Assembly (NCBI GenBank): GCA_025345505.1 | Contig: JANVCC010000072.1 | Span: forward strand, 248,001 to 312,000 | Source of the DNA: Todiramphus chloris collaris | Lineage: Eukaryota; Chordata; Aves; Coraciiformes; Alcedinidae | Length of the DNA stretch: 64,000 nt | Reading direction: 5' to 3' | Shown: positions 47,901 through 61,060 of the stretch, piece after piece | Position numbering within the stretch: the first letter of the stretch is position 1 | How the letters are laid out: every line of letters starts with the position of its first letter | The notes under the pieces: model-generated | Seen by the model: the letters and a program-made list of their open reading frames with translations, nothing else | Databases searched by the model: none | What the model was told of the DNA's origin: nothing | Program-made: the position numbers and the translations under genes

Positions 47901-50900
47901 TTATTGAAAAAGAACTTCTTTTGAAAAAACGTTTTTTAACTTTAATTTTGAATGGTCATTATCACTGTACTGGATTCACCAGATGCAGCTGTGGTTGGTG
48001 TTCCAAAAGACCCTAACACAATAGAAATTGGGATATCGATACCTGAACATTGAGCATTTGTCATCCAAATTACAAAAATAACTCCTGCTTCCTACTCAAG
48101 CAATTTATTCTGAGCTGGCAACAATCTCCACAGTGTATCCCCCATCCTGGCTCTGGAGTCTGTTCCACTGTGCCCTCCACCTCCTGTTCTCTCCTCCCTT
48201 GCACTTCAGCCAGGCACAAACTTCTCTTTTCTTTATATGGTCAGTAACAGGTTTTTTTCTTAGCCACTGAAATTTCTAACCATCTGCATAACACTTGCCA
48301 GAAAAAGTTTGCTGCTTCTATTTATTTTCCTCCATCTCATACAGGGAAAATGTAATATTGCTCTTCTTAAACTGGAAATGGCATTTCTTTCTTTTGTTCA
48401 TCCTAATGTCCCTTCAGTGTTTTTGAGCTTTAATGAACATAGTGTTTTTCTATTTTTGTTGATCTCTAAACATTTTTGTTATTATTAAAATTTTAGAAAA
48501 AAAAAAAAGAAGTTATGTTTTTAAAAGGGAACTAGTCAAGTGGCATTTTGTCATGCAGTTGTGCAGTGATCATCAATGTTTAATTGAAACCTGTCATTGA
48601 AAGGTGATGTCCTTCTTAAGGAATGAATTTACCTTAGCAATGAAAGTCTATAGGGGCAGTTCTCTCCCTGTCACAGATCGACTTAAAAGACCAGAGAGAC
48701 ACGCAGGAAGGCAACTAACAGTTCTGTGCATATTTATGGACTTGTTGTGCATGTGGTAAGTACTCTCCTGACAGCTAGTGTTAAATCCAATCAATCATCA
48801 CTTAAATACATCACTGTGTATATTCACCTCACTCCTTCATTAGCATTCATTAGCAATTAATCAACACAGCAGTAGTCTCTGGAAAGTTCAACAATCCATA
48901 AGGTACATTTACATTAAAGATGAGCAAGTGAACATTTGTTCCACTTCAGCTAAGTCTTGTGTATTGTCATTTCTTCAAGGAGTGAAAGACATCGATCAAG
49001 CAAATGATTGAGTGATTGATAGATATAGCATGCCATCTATTTCCTCTGATGAACATTTTTCTTCATACTAGAGGACAGTAGTTTTACTCAGAAAAAAAAC
49101 CTTTCAGTCTCTGGTTTCATAGTATATTTTTTACTGTACTGGTTAAAAACATATTCCTGCCTTCCCCCCACTGACTTTTCAGATAAACTATGTTGCTGCA
49201 TCTCTTTTAATTTGTAAAATAAGACCACGTTCTAGGGTGTAGAGGTCCAGATATACTCTTTTGGCATCGGACATGAAATTAGATTTGTTTAGCTGATTCA
49301 CTTATCCAGACAAAACAATTAATTAGTAGTATTTCTAAGGCAAAGTGGGAGGGGAAAAAAAAAATGTATATTAAGGGGTATAAAAAATGCAGCCTTAGTT
49401 TTTGTCACATTGCATTTAAGAAATAATAAATCTTAGCACTTTCAAGGACCTTTACAACCCTGTGGAAAATTAACTAAACTAAGTTTAATTGAAGTCCTTG
49501 TTCATCTCTGCATATGACATAAGTAATGATACATTTAGTGTTTATCTTAAGTATTCTTCAGACTTTATAGCAGTGACATAATATAATCAGATTTAATTTT
49601 GTTGTTTTCTTTTGTGATAACAAGTATGCATTTCAAATTAAAGATTTTTTTTTAGCCTTAGATGCATAAATTAATGGAAAAGAGAATTTACCCCCTTATA
49701 CTCAATGAAACTGAAATATTTGCTTTAATAAAAATATTAGGTTGCTGGGACATTAAGTAGACATGTATTTCTTTTGTAATCCTTTAGCTTTCATGATGCT
49801 GCATTTAGCTGTTATTACAGTGTTGTTAATGTGATGAAATATCCAATATCGTATATACATGCAGTGCTCTGTGAATATTGAAAGCTTTTTATTTGTAATG
49901 TACTGATTATAAGTTAGAGTTCTTACTTTATCTGCTTTGATGTATCTTATTTGTTTCATGATTTCTTTTTGATTAACCTCACATGCAAATGCTATATCTT
50001 TCCTAGCTCTGACTTGATGCATCTTTGGGGAGAAATGTTTGAGCATATGACACAAACCTCACTGTGGCATACCTCAGAATTGCTAAGCCATTTTGTAGTA
50101 CAAGTTATCTCTAATTTTGTCTGTGACAGGTCTCTTCCTTCTACACATTTTTTTGTTCATTTGTTTTAACATGCATCTTTGTTTCATTGAACATATTTTA
50201 CTTATTCTATTAATATTCCAAGGCAGAAGTTTGCAAAGGTTGGAATAACCTTGAAGTGAAGTACTGTGAATATGCTTAAATAGTAATTTATATGTCTTAT
50301 ATCTGTAATGCAGGGGTGTGAAGAATAGGATTTGTTTTCCATATAGCAGAAACAGAGTTGCATGGTGATTCTATTTAATGAAAGTTTTTGACATCCTGTT
50401 TCACTATGATTTGAAATTAACACTTCCCTGTTTGAAAGTCTTCATCTCCTTGCTTTTATCCATAGACCCTGGAAGTTCACATCAGGGGAAAATCACATGT
50501 TATGGGATGTCTGGTAGGTCACATGTGGTACCTGGATACTGATGGAAGTAATACTTCTCACCAAAAATATGTTGATGTGATCAGTCAAAATTCTGCAGCA
50601 TTTCAACACAATGAAATATTAAGTGTAATTATTCCAAGGATTTTTAATTATAGCTAAAACTACTCACCCCCATCCTTCGTCTTTGCTTAATTAGTTTCTC
50701 AGACACAGCTTGGCTGGATATACAGAGGTAGGGGTATCACCAACCTGTGCTAGAGAGATAGTAACAAAACAACGGTGTGGATTCCATTATGGGTTTCTCT
50801 GCCCACTTCTACACTCCCATCCTTATCAAAAGGCTCTGACCTAGCACAAAGATAAATATCACTCCTCTCTTTCCCTAGGCTGCCTGTCTTCTGTGCAGGA

Positions 50901-53900
50901 AAGGCAACATTTTACTTTACATTCACAAAATGGTTCTTTAATCTTCCTTTTCTGTCTGACTTTGATTTAAATTTCTCTTCCTTTTAAAAACAATTCACCA
51001 AATGCACACATTTTACTTTACATATAAGCACTGAAATTTTTTAAATTAAAGTTTCCTTTTTCAGAGGGAAATCCAGCAGTGATTTTCACTTTTTAAACTC
51101 CTTTTCTATTTCTAGGAAACTTCAATGAACCATTTTATGGTATGGTGATAGTGCAATGGGAAGAACTTGTATTGAAGATGATTAGACAACCACTAACATA
51201 AGGCACTACTGAATTTCTCAACCCTACGGGCAACAGAAATGGCAGAGCAGATTTTAGGGAAATTTTACACATTAGTATATAAACAGTCTGTCAAGAAATC
51301 ACACCCTTCAGATGTCTGCCTCTGACAGTCTTCAAGACATTAAAAAAAATCATAAATGTGATTTGCAATAGAGACATTTACTAGCCTTAATATACAGAGA
51401 CTGTCATCACTAGACAAATCCAGGAATGTCAAGTGAAGATTATTAGAGTCTGAAGTGCTGGTACAGCAGAATGGCACGTGTGGATGTATGTTACCCAAAA
51501 GATCGCGAACTTCCCTGCTCAGTGACTGGTTTGATCTTTAGCCCCATGTAGTGTGGCCCTACGTGCTTTGACAATGTGTAGACATAACTGTAAAAAGGAA
51601 AAGAAGGGTCTATGAAAAGGGTCAGTAAAATAAGAAAACTGAAGCTTTGTGGAATTTGACATGAATTATTAAAAAGAAGGAAGCACTGTCAAGGAAAGAA
51701 GCAGAACTGAATGGAGGGTTGAGGGAGAGAGAAGAACAGGACCAAAATAAAAGATCTGAAGATAAATGAAGAGTATGGATCATACTTGGAAAGGAACCAG
51801 GGAGTTTAACTTCACTGCATGCTTTGACTGATACGTGTCTGTGGCTTTTTGTATTTGGGTCAGTGTGTCCAGGCAGTGGCTACCAAAGAGTGTGCAGAGG
51901 TTTCAGTGAGCTGATAGTCTCAGTCCATCCAAATGTCTGTAGACAGACATTTAAATTACAAGGGCTCCAGGGTGAAATGAGAAGCACCATGGAGATGGAG
52001 CCTGTATCACATACACAGATATAAAGATGCTCTGTCTCTTGGCTGTGCAGTTGCACTAGTTGTCTTGGAATCAGCATATCTGGGGCTGACTCTCAGGTCT
52101 CAGGAGTGAGTGTTATCAAACTGGTACCGTTCAGGTCATTACAGTCAATAATTCCTTTTTTAGCTATCAAAAAGAAAAGAAAACAAAGTGAGATAATTAA
52201 AAAGCCAATTAGCAGATCAAAGTATGAGAAGCCAAGTCCTGGAGGGGAAAAAGAATGCATGTATGGTAATTTAGGCAGTAAGGAAAATAATTAGAATAGG
52301 CTAGTGATAATGGGATAAGCTGGGGATCAAAAACTGTAGAGTTGATTGGGAAAAAAGGAGAAGAAAATTAAGGGAAATTTTAATGACTCTTTGCATAAAA
52401 CAATTAACCATATAAATATTAGGATGAAAGCTTGTCTAGAAAACACTCTGACCTCTTTGTAAGGAGAATGGTGATCCACAGTTCTTAAAAAAACCACTCT
52501 TTTAACTCTTCTTCCCTGAAAAGTATTTCAGTCTCTCTGATGCAAATAGTTTTTGCGATGGGGAGCTGGCTATGGCATATATAAGTGAAGCAGCCAATAA
52601 AGCTTAAAGATGCAAAGGCAGACTTTCCCATCTCACTCCTCCTCCTTATCTTTTTAGGAATTTTACCTCCTGTTTCAGCAAAGGCCTCAGAGTTTTGCTG
52701 TTAACTTTGAGTTCTGATTCACTCTCTAAACTTTGTTTCCCTTGACTTCATTCCAAATTCTTTCTTCCTCTCCAGTTCTCACAGCTCTAGCTTTCTCTGA
52801 TGAGGTTTGGTCTTGGCCAAAATTTCTGTTGGCCTTTTCTCCCTGTGTTGTGAGCACACACACCCCTCCCCCAGCCCTGTGCCTGCCTGAACTCCTGATC
52901 TTATCCCTGCTGTTGTCCATTTGATCAAAATATGCTATTCAGGGACTTAGTGCAGATGGGGCAAGAATGAGGGGAAACAGAAAACTTTCTTTTTTTTTGT
53001 GGAGTTTCCAAAAAAGACCACCCTCGAGCTTTGGCTCCAAATGCTTCACAGCATTGTGAGTCCACAGATTTCTGTGTTCTCCTTCACAAAGTCCTGTGAG
53101 CCTTTAAACAGAAAGGCCCCTAACAGTTTGCTCCCCATGGCTCTGTCAAAGCAACAACATGCTTACATAAATATTGTTTGGCTCTAACCCTTTCCATGTG
53201 GCCTATACCACAGGAAGTTCACTTTCTTCTGAAGAGCCTGAACATGAGTGGGGGTAAGGATGAGCCTTAGTCCGTGAAGTATGAATTAGCCTTTTAGAGA
53301 CAGCTGGGGCTCAAGAAAGAATGAAAGCTTTGCAATTTAACAAGAACAGGAAGGAACAGAGCTGTGGAATAAAAAAAAAATAAATAAACATAAAAAAAAA
53401 TCAGAGCCATAAGTAGAAATAAAAAACACCTCCTTTCTATTACCTAAGAACCTTCTTAAATACTTTCAGCAAAGAAATATTACAGTCACAGGACAAAGAA
53501 CATGGTCACTAATGCTAGCACTTTATCTTGTCAACAATACAGAAAAAGAAAGGACCTTCTCTGAAGAGCAAGTGGTGAAGACCAAATGATATTCAACATA
53601 TTTCCCACAATGAATAATATCACAAAACACCTCTCTTGAGTGTTCACCCGTTGCTTCAGTGGTAAACAGAGATAAAAGGTGAAGATATTATAACTCTGTG
53701 ACCTTGAGAATCTCAGGATGGCAACTCCCAATTTCCTTGCAAGTAGACAGCATGAAGGAATGGAACTGAGAAGTGATACTCCGTATTTTGAGTATCTCCC
53801 TGATTGGTAACTCACTTCAGGGAGTGGAAAGCTGCAGTTGGATGAGAAGGAGCAAATAAATAGTAAATACCTAGTTTCAGCTCAAATTCTTCCTGCCTTC

Positions 53901-56625
53901 ACAAGGCACATTAGCTGTGCTTGAGAATATTGAGCCACTGACCCATAGCTTTCATTTCTTTCTGGAAATAACTCTCTTGTCTGTTCCTCTCCCTGTGGAA
54001 AAGACAAGAGGAGACATATTTCTGATTGCTATCAGGGAAGGAAAGAAAAGAAAAAAGATATGTCTAGTCTCTCTTTTGTGATCTTCCCATTCACTTCAGG
54101 TTGAAAACCACTGTAATGCTCTTAAACAGTGATTAATAACATTCTGAGTCAGACAGTGGCTGTGGTGAGCCTGGAACATAACAACAAATGACCTCAGAAA
54201 CTCTAGAGGTGGGAACTTCAAAGGTGGAAGGTGTAGGGAGAAGGAAAGAGTGAGACACTCTCCATCTGTCTGACTGATGTGTCTAACAGCCTTTGGCCCA
54301 ACAAGACCTGATACCTGTCAGCTACTCCAGTCACCTGAAAGCCCATTGCCCTTTTTCGGAGGAGAAATACAATACATGCTGGTAGCATGCTTCAGACACT
54401 CGTATCACTCTCCACCATTCTTTACATTCACACCTTTGTTGGAAGCTCACAGCAGGATGCTTCAGGAGTTTGTGTTGCTCAGTTTAAGTATTTCTGTAGA
54501 AGATACATGGTTTCACATCTTGGAGTACTAAGTCTTGTTTTCCACTCCAAGAAACTTCAGACATTCTGCCGTTACATGATTCTAGTATATGTGCCCTATA
54601 GTAGGTTTGTTTAACATACATTAGGGTTGTTTCATAAGACTGAATAATATATCTGTTCTTTTCCAAGTAGTTTGAATTTATCTCAGTTTTAGCCATCTGT
54701 AAGCTAGGCATTTAGTCTAACCCACGTATCTAGACCCCTGTTATAATGTGAGGCATGTCCAAGGGTGATTCATCCTGAATATCTTGTATCTCACTTACCA
54801 AAAATAGTTGTATGGAAGATCATGTACCTGGTAGTTGTATCTTATAATAATGCTATTTCTGGGTAATGGAAAAAAATATGGAAACAGCATAACAGTTTTC
54901 TACTTCAAACAACTCCTTGACAGGATTTGGCATGGATCTCTACTTTTCTTGGGTAAATTTATGTGTGGAGCATCAGTCCCTGGTCTTTGACTTTTTCTTT
55001 GTTTTTTGTGGCCATATCTCAACATTGTACTCCATGATATATTTACCTTTTTGTTCTTTGTTTTTTTTTTTCCCCTTTACCTCTGCTTTCTCTTTATATA
55101 CATTTTTATTTTATATTAGTATGGACTTCTAATGTATTCTAGAAATTATTTCAATTATAGGTAATGTCCCATGTGTTTCCAGCCCTTTAAAAAATGTTTA
55201 ATTTCCTTAAATAATTACCACCTTTGTTTCACCTTTACATTCGTTTAGGCACATTTTACACCCTCCTCTTGGGAATGTTACTCTATGGTGGAGTTTTGCC
55301 CCTCCGAGTTCAATTTGACTAGAATTTCTCTAACTATCTCAGTATGTCCATGAAAGGGAAATTCAGATCTTCTCTTACAACTGCACTTAATCGAATATAG
55401 CTTCCTTTTGGCAATTTGCAATGCTAACATTCTTGCTTTAAATTTTTCTTTTGAAACAATTTTGAAATCCACTAATAATGCACGAAAACTACTTGATGTT
55501 TCCAGAAAGTTCTGATGGTTCGATTTATCCTCTCCATAGGATTATGCTTCCTTTATACAGATTCTGTGATCCTAAGTCATTCCCTCCCTTCTCTCTTAGA
55601 GAAAATGGGTTGTGGTGGATGTTGACTCCCCCCTGCCCTGTTTTGTTTATCTAACACAGCAGTTTGCATGTGTTCAGTAAAAAGCTAGGAACTCAAGCAC
55701 TAGGAAAACAGGAGATACAGAGTTAAGCCGAAAGCCTAGCTCTCAGATTTTTGCTTGCTGTGAGGGGGTCTTTATTTGATTACTTTGTTTGTTTGCATGT
55801 TTATTTTTGGAGAATGATGAGCTGTCCATTGTTTTACTTCATTATGAAAACTGAACAATTGTTGAAGAGCCCTAGAGTGTGGGTTGGTCGTTTATTTGGT
55901 TTCCTAAAAGAAAACAAAATTAATCAAACTGTAACTATTTCTCCTTGGTTTATGGCTTAAAAGATAACGCGTTTTTGTTGTTATGCATTCTCTAGTAATT
56001 ATTACCACTTGTAGTATACTGCAAACTAGAAAGCCTGCCATTAACAGAGCAGAGATGTTCAGTTTATGTTCCTCGGCAATGATAGATTTCTGTTGTAGCA
56101 AGGTTGTGTTCTAAGTGCCCTTGGTGTAACTCACAAACACATCACAAACTATACCTTAAAAGTGGAACAGCATGATTTAGCCTTGCTTAACAGCAACAAG
56201 CCATGCATTACCATTTTGCTTTGTACTGCAGCCCCAGATGCATTAGGCTGTGTTAAAATTCACGTTGCTTGAACCTAACTCCCCAGCGGGTCTAAGTCAG
56301 TCTGTACATCTGAGTACTGCATTGGAAGAGCCTGTGGAAACTCTGTTAGAGGCTGAGAAAAATCATTCACTTTTCTTTATGGAGCCTAATGTCATAGAAA
56401 ATGATTGATTTTCCCAGGACCTTTCAGGCTGTGGTACTGGAAATCACAGCTTCCAGGGCTGGCCCTGGCTCTGCCCATCAGTATGGTTTGGCTAAACACA
56501 CCACTGTTTTCTCCCTGTGTTTTCTGAAATCCTTAATGTTAACCTGGTTTAGGTTTTCATCTCAATTTCGGCTAATACTGTTTTTCTGTGCAGTTATTCT
56601 TTGTTCTTATGTCTTATAGAGAAAT
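44979..56625. other. Unassigned AT-rich non-coding DNA
   Basis: No gene, RNA gene or dispersed repeat recognised in this 11.6-kb stretch. It contains several short A/T runs (for example around 48496-48508 and 53370-53400), a purine-rich patch near 51590-51780 and a pyrimidine-rich patch near 52620-52920, both of which create spurious open frames. All frames are at most 100 codons and without domains. Confidence 0.5.
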
Positions 56626-56630
56626 ATATT
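56626..56630 (+). repeat. Target-site duplication of the compact LTR, left copy
   Basis: ATATT directly before TGTCACAG; identical to 56869-56873. Confidence 0.75.
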
Positions 56631-56868
56631 TGTCACAGTTTAGGGTCAGGGTGGCCCCTTAGACCTACAACAGATGCTCTCTGTTAACCTCCCTCCCTCC
56701 CCAGAGGGGAAGAGAAAGGGAATAAGGGAGAGAGACTCAGTGATTAGAAAAGGAAACTAGAACAACTTTAATGAAAAGGAAATTAATAATAATAAAATAT
56801 GGAATATATACAAATATATCTATAACACCAGTATTGAACCCAACCCCCCTGATGGTAATTCCAGGACA
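56631..56868 (-). mobile_element. Compact, internally deleted ERV LTR (relative of 2208-3013)
   Basis: It spans TGTCACAG to CCAGGACA and is flanked by a perfect 5-bp direct repeat, ATATT at 56626-56630 and 56869-56873. The first about 230 bp match 2208-2430 at roughly 85% identity by eye, including the ATTAAA poly(A) signal (minus strand, 56767-56772) and the CAACCCCCCTGATG string. At 56860 the sequence jumps straight to CCAGGACA, which in the longer copy lies about 575 bp further on at the U3 start. So the U3 region and its TATA box are gone while both termini and the target duplication remain. No proviral genes. Confidence 0.85.
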
Positions 56869-56873
56869 ATATT
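56869..56873 (+). repeat. Target-site duplication of the compact LTR, right copy
   Basis: ATATT directly after CCAGGACA; matches 56626-56630. The motif is AT-rich, so a chance match is less unlikely than for a mixed sequence. Confidence 0.75.
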
Positions 56874-59800
56874 GAAAACAAAAGTCCTTAAATTCACACT
56901 TGAAAATCCGATTGAGCAGATTTAACACCAAAAGGCAAAACCTGCCTGCACAAATCTTAATCTCAAAAGCAAGGAATTATTAACTGGGTTTTGTACAACT
57001 TGAAGCTATGTATTTATTGAGACTATGCTGGGACTCAGGAGAATGATGATCTAATGAAGAATGGGCTTCTCAAGTGTGAAGACCACTTAGCCATATAGAT
57101 TACTTCTCTTTATTTTGACCACTGCACAGAAAAAAAAAGAAAAAGATTTTGGATCAAAGAACATAAGGAAGAGAGAGAGGTTGTCTTTCAAAAATAGATT
57201 TGTTGTAACTTCAAGGTACAAGTACGTAAATAAATAGCCAAATAGTTTGTAATGATAATGTTAAAACTGCATGTGGATTTGAAGGCAGCTTTGGGTGAAA
57301 ATGGAATAGTGAGATTCAATGCAGCCAAGCCCCCAGAGAGACACGAAACTTTAAAATGTTTGATTCAGGCCCCCCTATGAAATAGCTAAAATTTATGTGA
57401 GGTCAAATTCACTGTTTCTATAGCTAATATTACTCCTGTGAGCTGTGAAAAAGAATTGCATACAATTGCTCATATACTGAAACACATGGCACTCTTTTTG
57501 TAAAATCAGTGTTTATGAAAGTTTTAGTATATTTATCACTTAAAAATTTTAAATAAAGACTATTAATGTATTGCTCTGAAATATATTAACTTTTACTATC
57601 ATTAAAATATCTTTGTAAGTGGAAGATTTTTTGAAGAATTGCTATTACACTACCATGTTTTTATTATCAAACTCCTAGTTTAATATGACATTTTCCTTAT
57701 TTTCTACCAGATAATAAATATCTGTTGGGTTTCTTTATCTTTCTTGAGTATATTGCTTTTGTCTTTCCTGTCTTGTGCAGTGTAATAACAATTTTAATGT
57801 CAAATAGATGCTTAAAATGTAAGCATGTATGATTTGCTTACACTTTTCAAGTTGCTCTTAAAAGGACTAGAAATTGTGAGATAGCAGAAGAAGCAAATTA
57901 TTACAGATAAGTGTGTTAATCTATTCTTCTTTGGGACATATCTTTGTAAAATGGAAGATTCGGAAAAAAAACGTCAATAGACCTATCCTAGAAAGACCTT
58001 ATTTAACAAAGCTGTATAAATGGTTTCATTGTTCTGGTCAAGATGGATAGCAGATCATGGATTACCTGAGAAGTCCAGAAATCTGCCTTTAAAATGCAAA
58101 TTTAAATGCATTATCAAAGAGCAAAAGTCCATCTAAGGATGGATATACCTTAATTTTCCTCTGGACAGAGAACATGGGCACCACCCCTGACTTAGCAAAC
58201 AGAGTTTCATGATAATTTTTAATGGAAGGTTACTTTTTGATGAGATAGGGTGGAATTTTCCTAATCCTGAGCTGTCACTGAAGGATGTCCATGGGTGTTT
58301 TGTGAAACTCTTTCATAATATTTTGATGTATTTTGATAGGGGCAACATGGTTTGGGTGCCTGAAGTTATTTCTTAATATAGTGATGCTTCAGTTAACTCA
58401 TTCTGTTAAATTTATGGCAGTTTCACTGAATCTCTTATAACCAAAGACTCCAGCAACTTCTGATCAGCCTTGCACATGGCACTATACATAGAAGAATATT
58501 TTGTATTACACTGAAATAATCTGTTATAATTATAGTAAAGAACTTGTTTCATGAAGATTTTGAATTCGTTGAAGTCTTCAGCACTCCTTTTTTACCCTAG
58601 CAAGGGGATTCTGAAATGTCTGAATTTTTAAAAAAAGTGCTTTATATTATGCCATATCCTTCCATTTACTTGGGAGTGATCTCTGTATTTCTAAGAAATT
58701 TCTTATCTCAATTAATTTGTTTTACTCTGTGGTCTTTTTACAAGTTATAGTGACTTAATTGCTGAAAAATCCATTCTAAATTATACCCAATTCACGCCAT
58801 TTAGTCTTTCAGTCTTCTGATATTTTTACTTTATTATCAAAACATGATTTATTTCATCTAGTCTCATTCTAATGATATTTTCATGCTTTCTTAGGTAAAA
58901 ACAAAGCTAAATTTCCTCCTTGTATTGAAATGTATTTGTATTTAGGAACCACTTTCATGGCATTCCTGCTAATCTTATGTGTTTCTTCTTTAAGAAGAGA
59001 ACTGAGACATTTTTATTGATGTTCTCTTTTTTTTTTCCCTCTGAAAAATTGATTTTAATGTGGATTCCTACTTAAAAATCAATGACACAACCTGACTCAG
59101 TGTTTGACACTATTCTCAGTGGACACGAATTTCATAAGCTTAGAATCTGAAGACATGTTATACAAAAGGCAAAAATTCTCCCATGGGGTAAAATGTCAAC
59201 TAAGTTATACTGCATCTTAACAAATCAGTGTAATTAGCATTGTTCCAGTACAGAAGGTGCTTATATCCAAGTAAATCTATACACATATTTAAGTCTGTGT
59301 TTTTGGAAATAATACCTATCAAAATCCCAGAGTTAGGTTATGAGTGACTTCTACGCTTGTTCACACTTTAGACTCAATTTATCTGTGATGTATGACTCCC
59401 TAGTGTTGTCTCATGGTGATACCAGAAATATTTGGATGTTCACAAAAAAGAAAGATAAACTTACAATTAACTAAAAATACAATTTAATTAAGAATATAGA
59501 GAAGATTAAATAGGTGGCCTGATATGGAAATGTCAAGAAGAGAATTTTTCAGTTCCCTGGGATCCTGGATCTATCTTCAAATAGGAGTAGCTGGAGTAGG
59601 AAAGAAAGGGGAAAAGAGAAATAGCCTAACAAGGATTATGTTGAACTTTGATCAGTTTATAGAAAATATCACATGATGACTCTGAAAGTTCTTTTCCATT
59701 TTACATTTCTATATCTTTCCCTGAGGCCTGCACAAGAACAATGACATTTGAATGACATTTAAGGCATCTCAGTGATATTTAGAAGTATGAAATTCAAAAG

Positions 59801-60913
59801 CAATGAAAGCTAATATTTGTCTATCTTGTGTGCATTTGGCATCAAGGAACAGATGCCAATGTTTTGCCAAACAGAATTTTATGCCAAAAATATAGGTGAT
59901 CTGAAATATGAGTTGTGTCTTGGGATGCATTGTAAATTTTTCCTTACATCTTGGAGCAGATAGTACGCTTTGCCTGTAAGATTTCAAATAAGTATCATGT
60001 TTTTTAGACTTTCTCTGGGGTAGCTTCTTAAAAGCTACCAACAAAATAAATTATTTGAGTAAAATTATTTTGGACCATATCCTCTGTGTTCAAGCCTTCT
60101 TCTTAACTAAGAAACAGTTCACAGTTACGTATTCTCATTCTTATTCTCACAGGTCTGTGAGTAGCACTGGTCTCTCAATAAATCATCAATAAAAAATAGT
60201 ACTCAAAGACAGTACTAAAGAAATTGTCTTCTGAGTGTCAAGAATTGAATATACTAATGTAGACTGAGCACATAAAGCAAGAGTTTGAAGAGACAGCTGC
60301 CATCTTGAGGTCGTAGATCATCCAGGAAATGGATACCTTTCCATAACTAGCAAGCATCAGATCTTGAGTTAGTCCCCTATGATAGAACGAGCTTCTTTGG
60401 GGTTCTGCATGTTTTTGAGAAAGCTTTCAAAGACAAGACATTAGTCAGAGCAGGAGGGTCCAACATTTCCAAGGCTCCCATGGTTTATACTGAAAACAAC
60501 TGCATTGTTAGGGAGACAACATTAATGAATAGAAACATCCAGCTAATACCATCTATACTCCATAGAATGAATAGAAAGTCTGGGCTCCTGTGTCCTCTCT
60601 TTGAATCCAGTTGCTGGCCAGGTCACTTCAGAATGACTTTTATAATCTTGTCTTTGTATAAAATAAGGAAATTTTTTTTTTCTTCCTTCAACAAGTATTT
60701 TGAGATTGAATCAAACTATGCTTACAAAGTGATTCGTAATATTCAAGTGAAAGTTAGAACATGAAAATGCATGATATATTTAAACAGAAGGTGATAAATA
60801 GATATCAAGTCAAAAATAGCACTGTAATAATATTTTATTGTTTATTATTTACATCAGTGTTTTGGAAATGTTATTTAAAATATTTGAGATACAGGGAATG
60901 TCTTTCTCCAGAC
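56874..60913. other. Unassigned AT-rich non-coding DNA
   Basis: No gene or dispersed repeat recognised. Open frames are few and short (longest 91-94 codons at 59769-60044 and 60480-60764), consistent with AT-rich non-coding sequence. Confidence 0.55.
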
Positions 60914-61060
60914 AAAAAAAAAAAAAAAAAAAAAANNNNNNNNNNNNNNNNNNNNNNNNNNNNNNNNNNNNNNNNNNNNNNNNNNNNNNNNNNNNNNNNN
61001 NNNNNNNNNNNNNNNNNNNNNNNNNNNNNNNNNNNAAAAAAAAAAAAAAAAAAAAAAAAA
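60914..61060 (+). other. Assembly gap (100 N, 60936-61035) inside a poly(A) run
   Basis: 22 A (60914-60935), exactly 100 N, then 25 A (61036-61060). A gap of exactly 100 N is the usual placeholder for unknown length. The true run may be longer or carry other sequence. Open frames that cross it are artefacts. Confidence 0.95.

Noticed and set aside
55516..55530. GGTTCGATTTATCC, tRNA B-box-like
   Set aside because: No A box or cloverleaf arms at the right distance upstream.
2208..56868. The two related LTRs as the ends of one 54-kb provirus
   Set aside because: They are about 15% diverged by eye, the right one has its own target duplication, and the interval holds CR1s and other LTRs but no retroviral genes. 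They are separate insertions.
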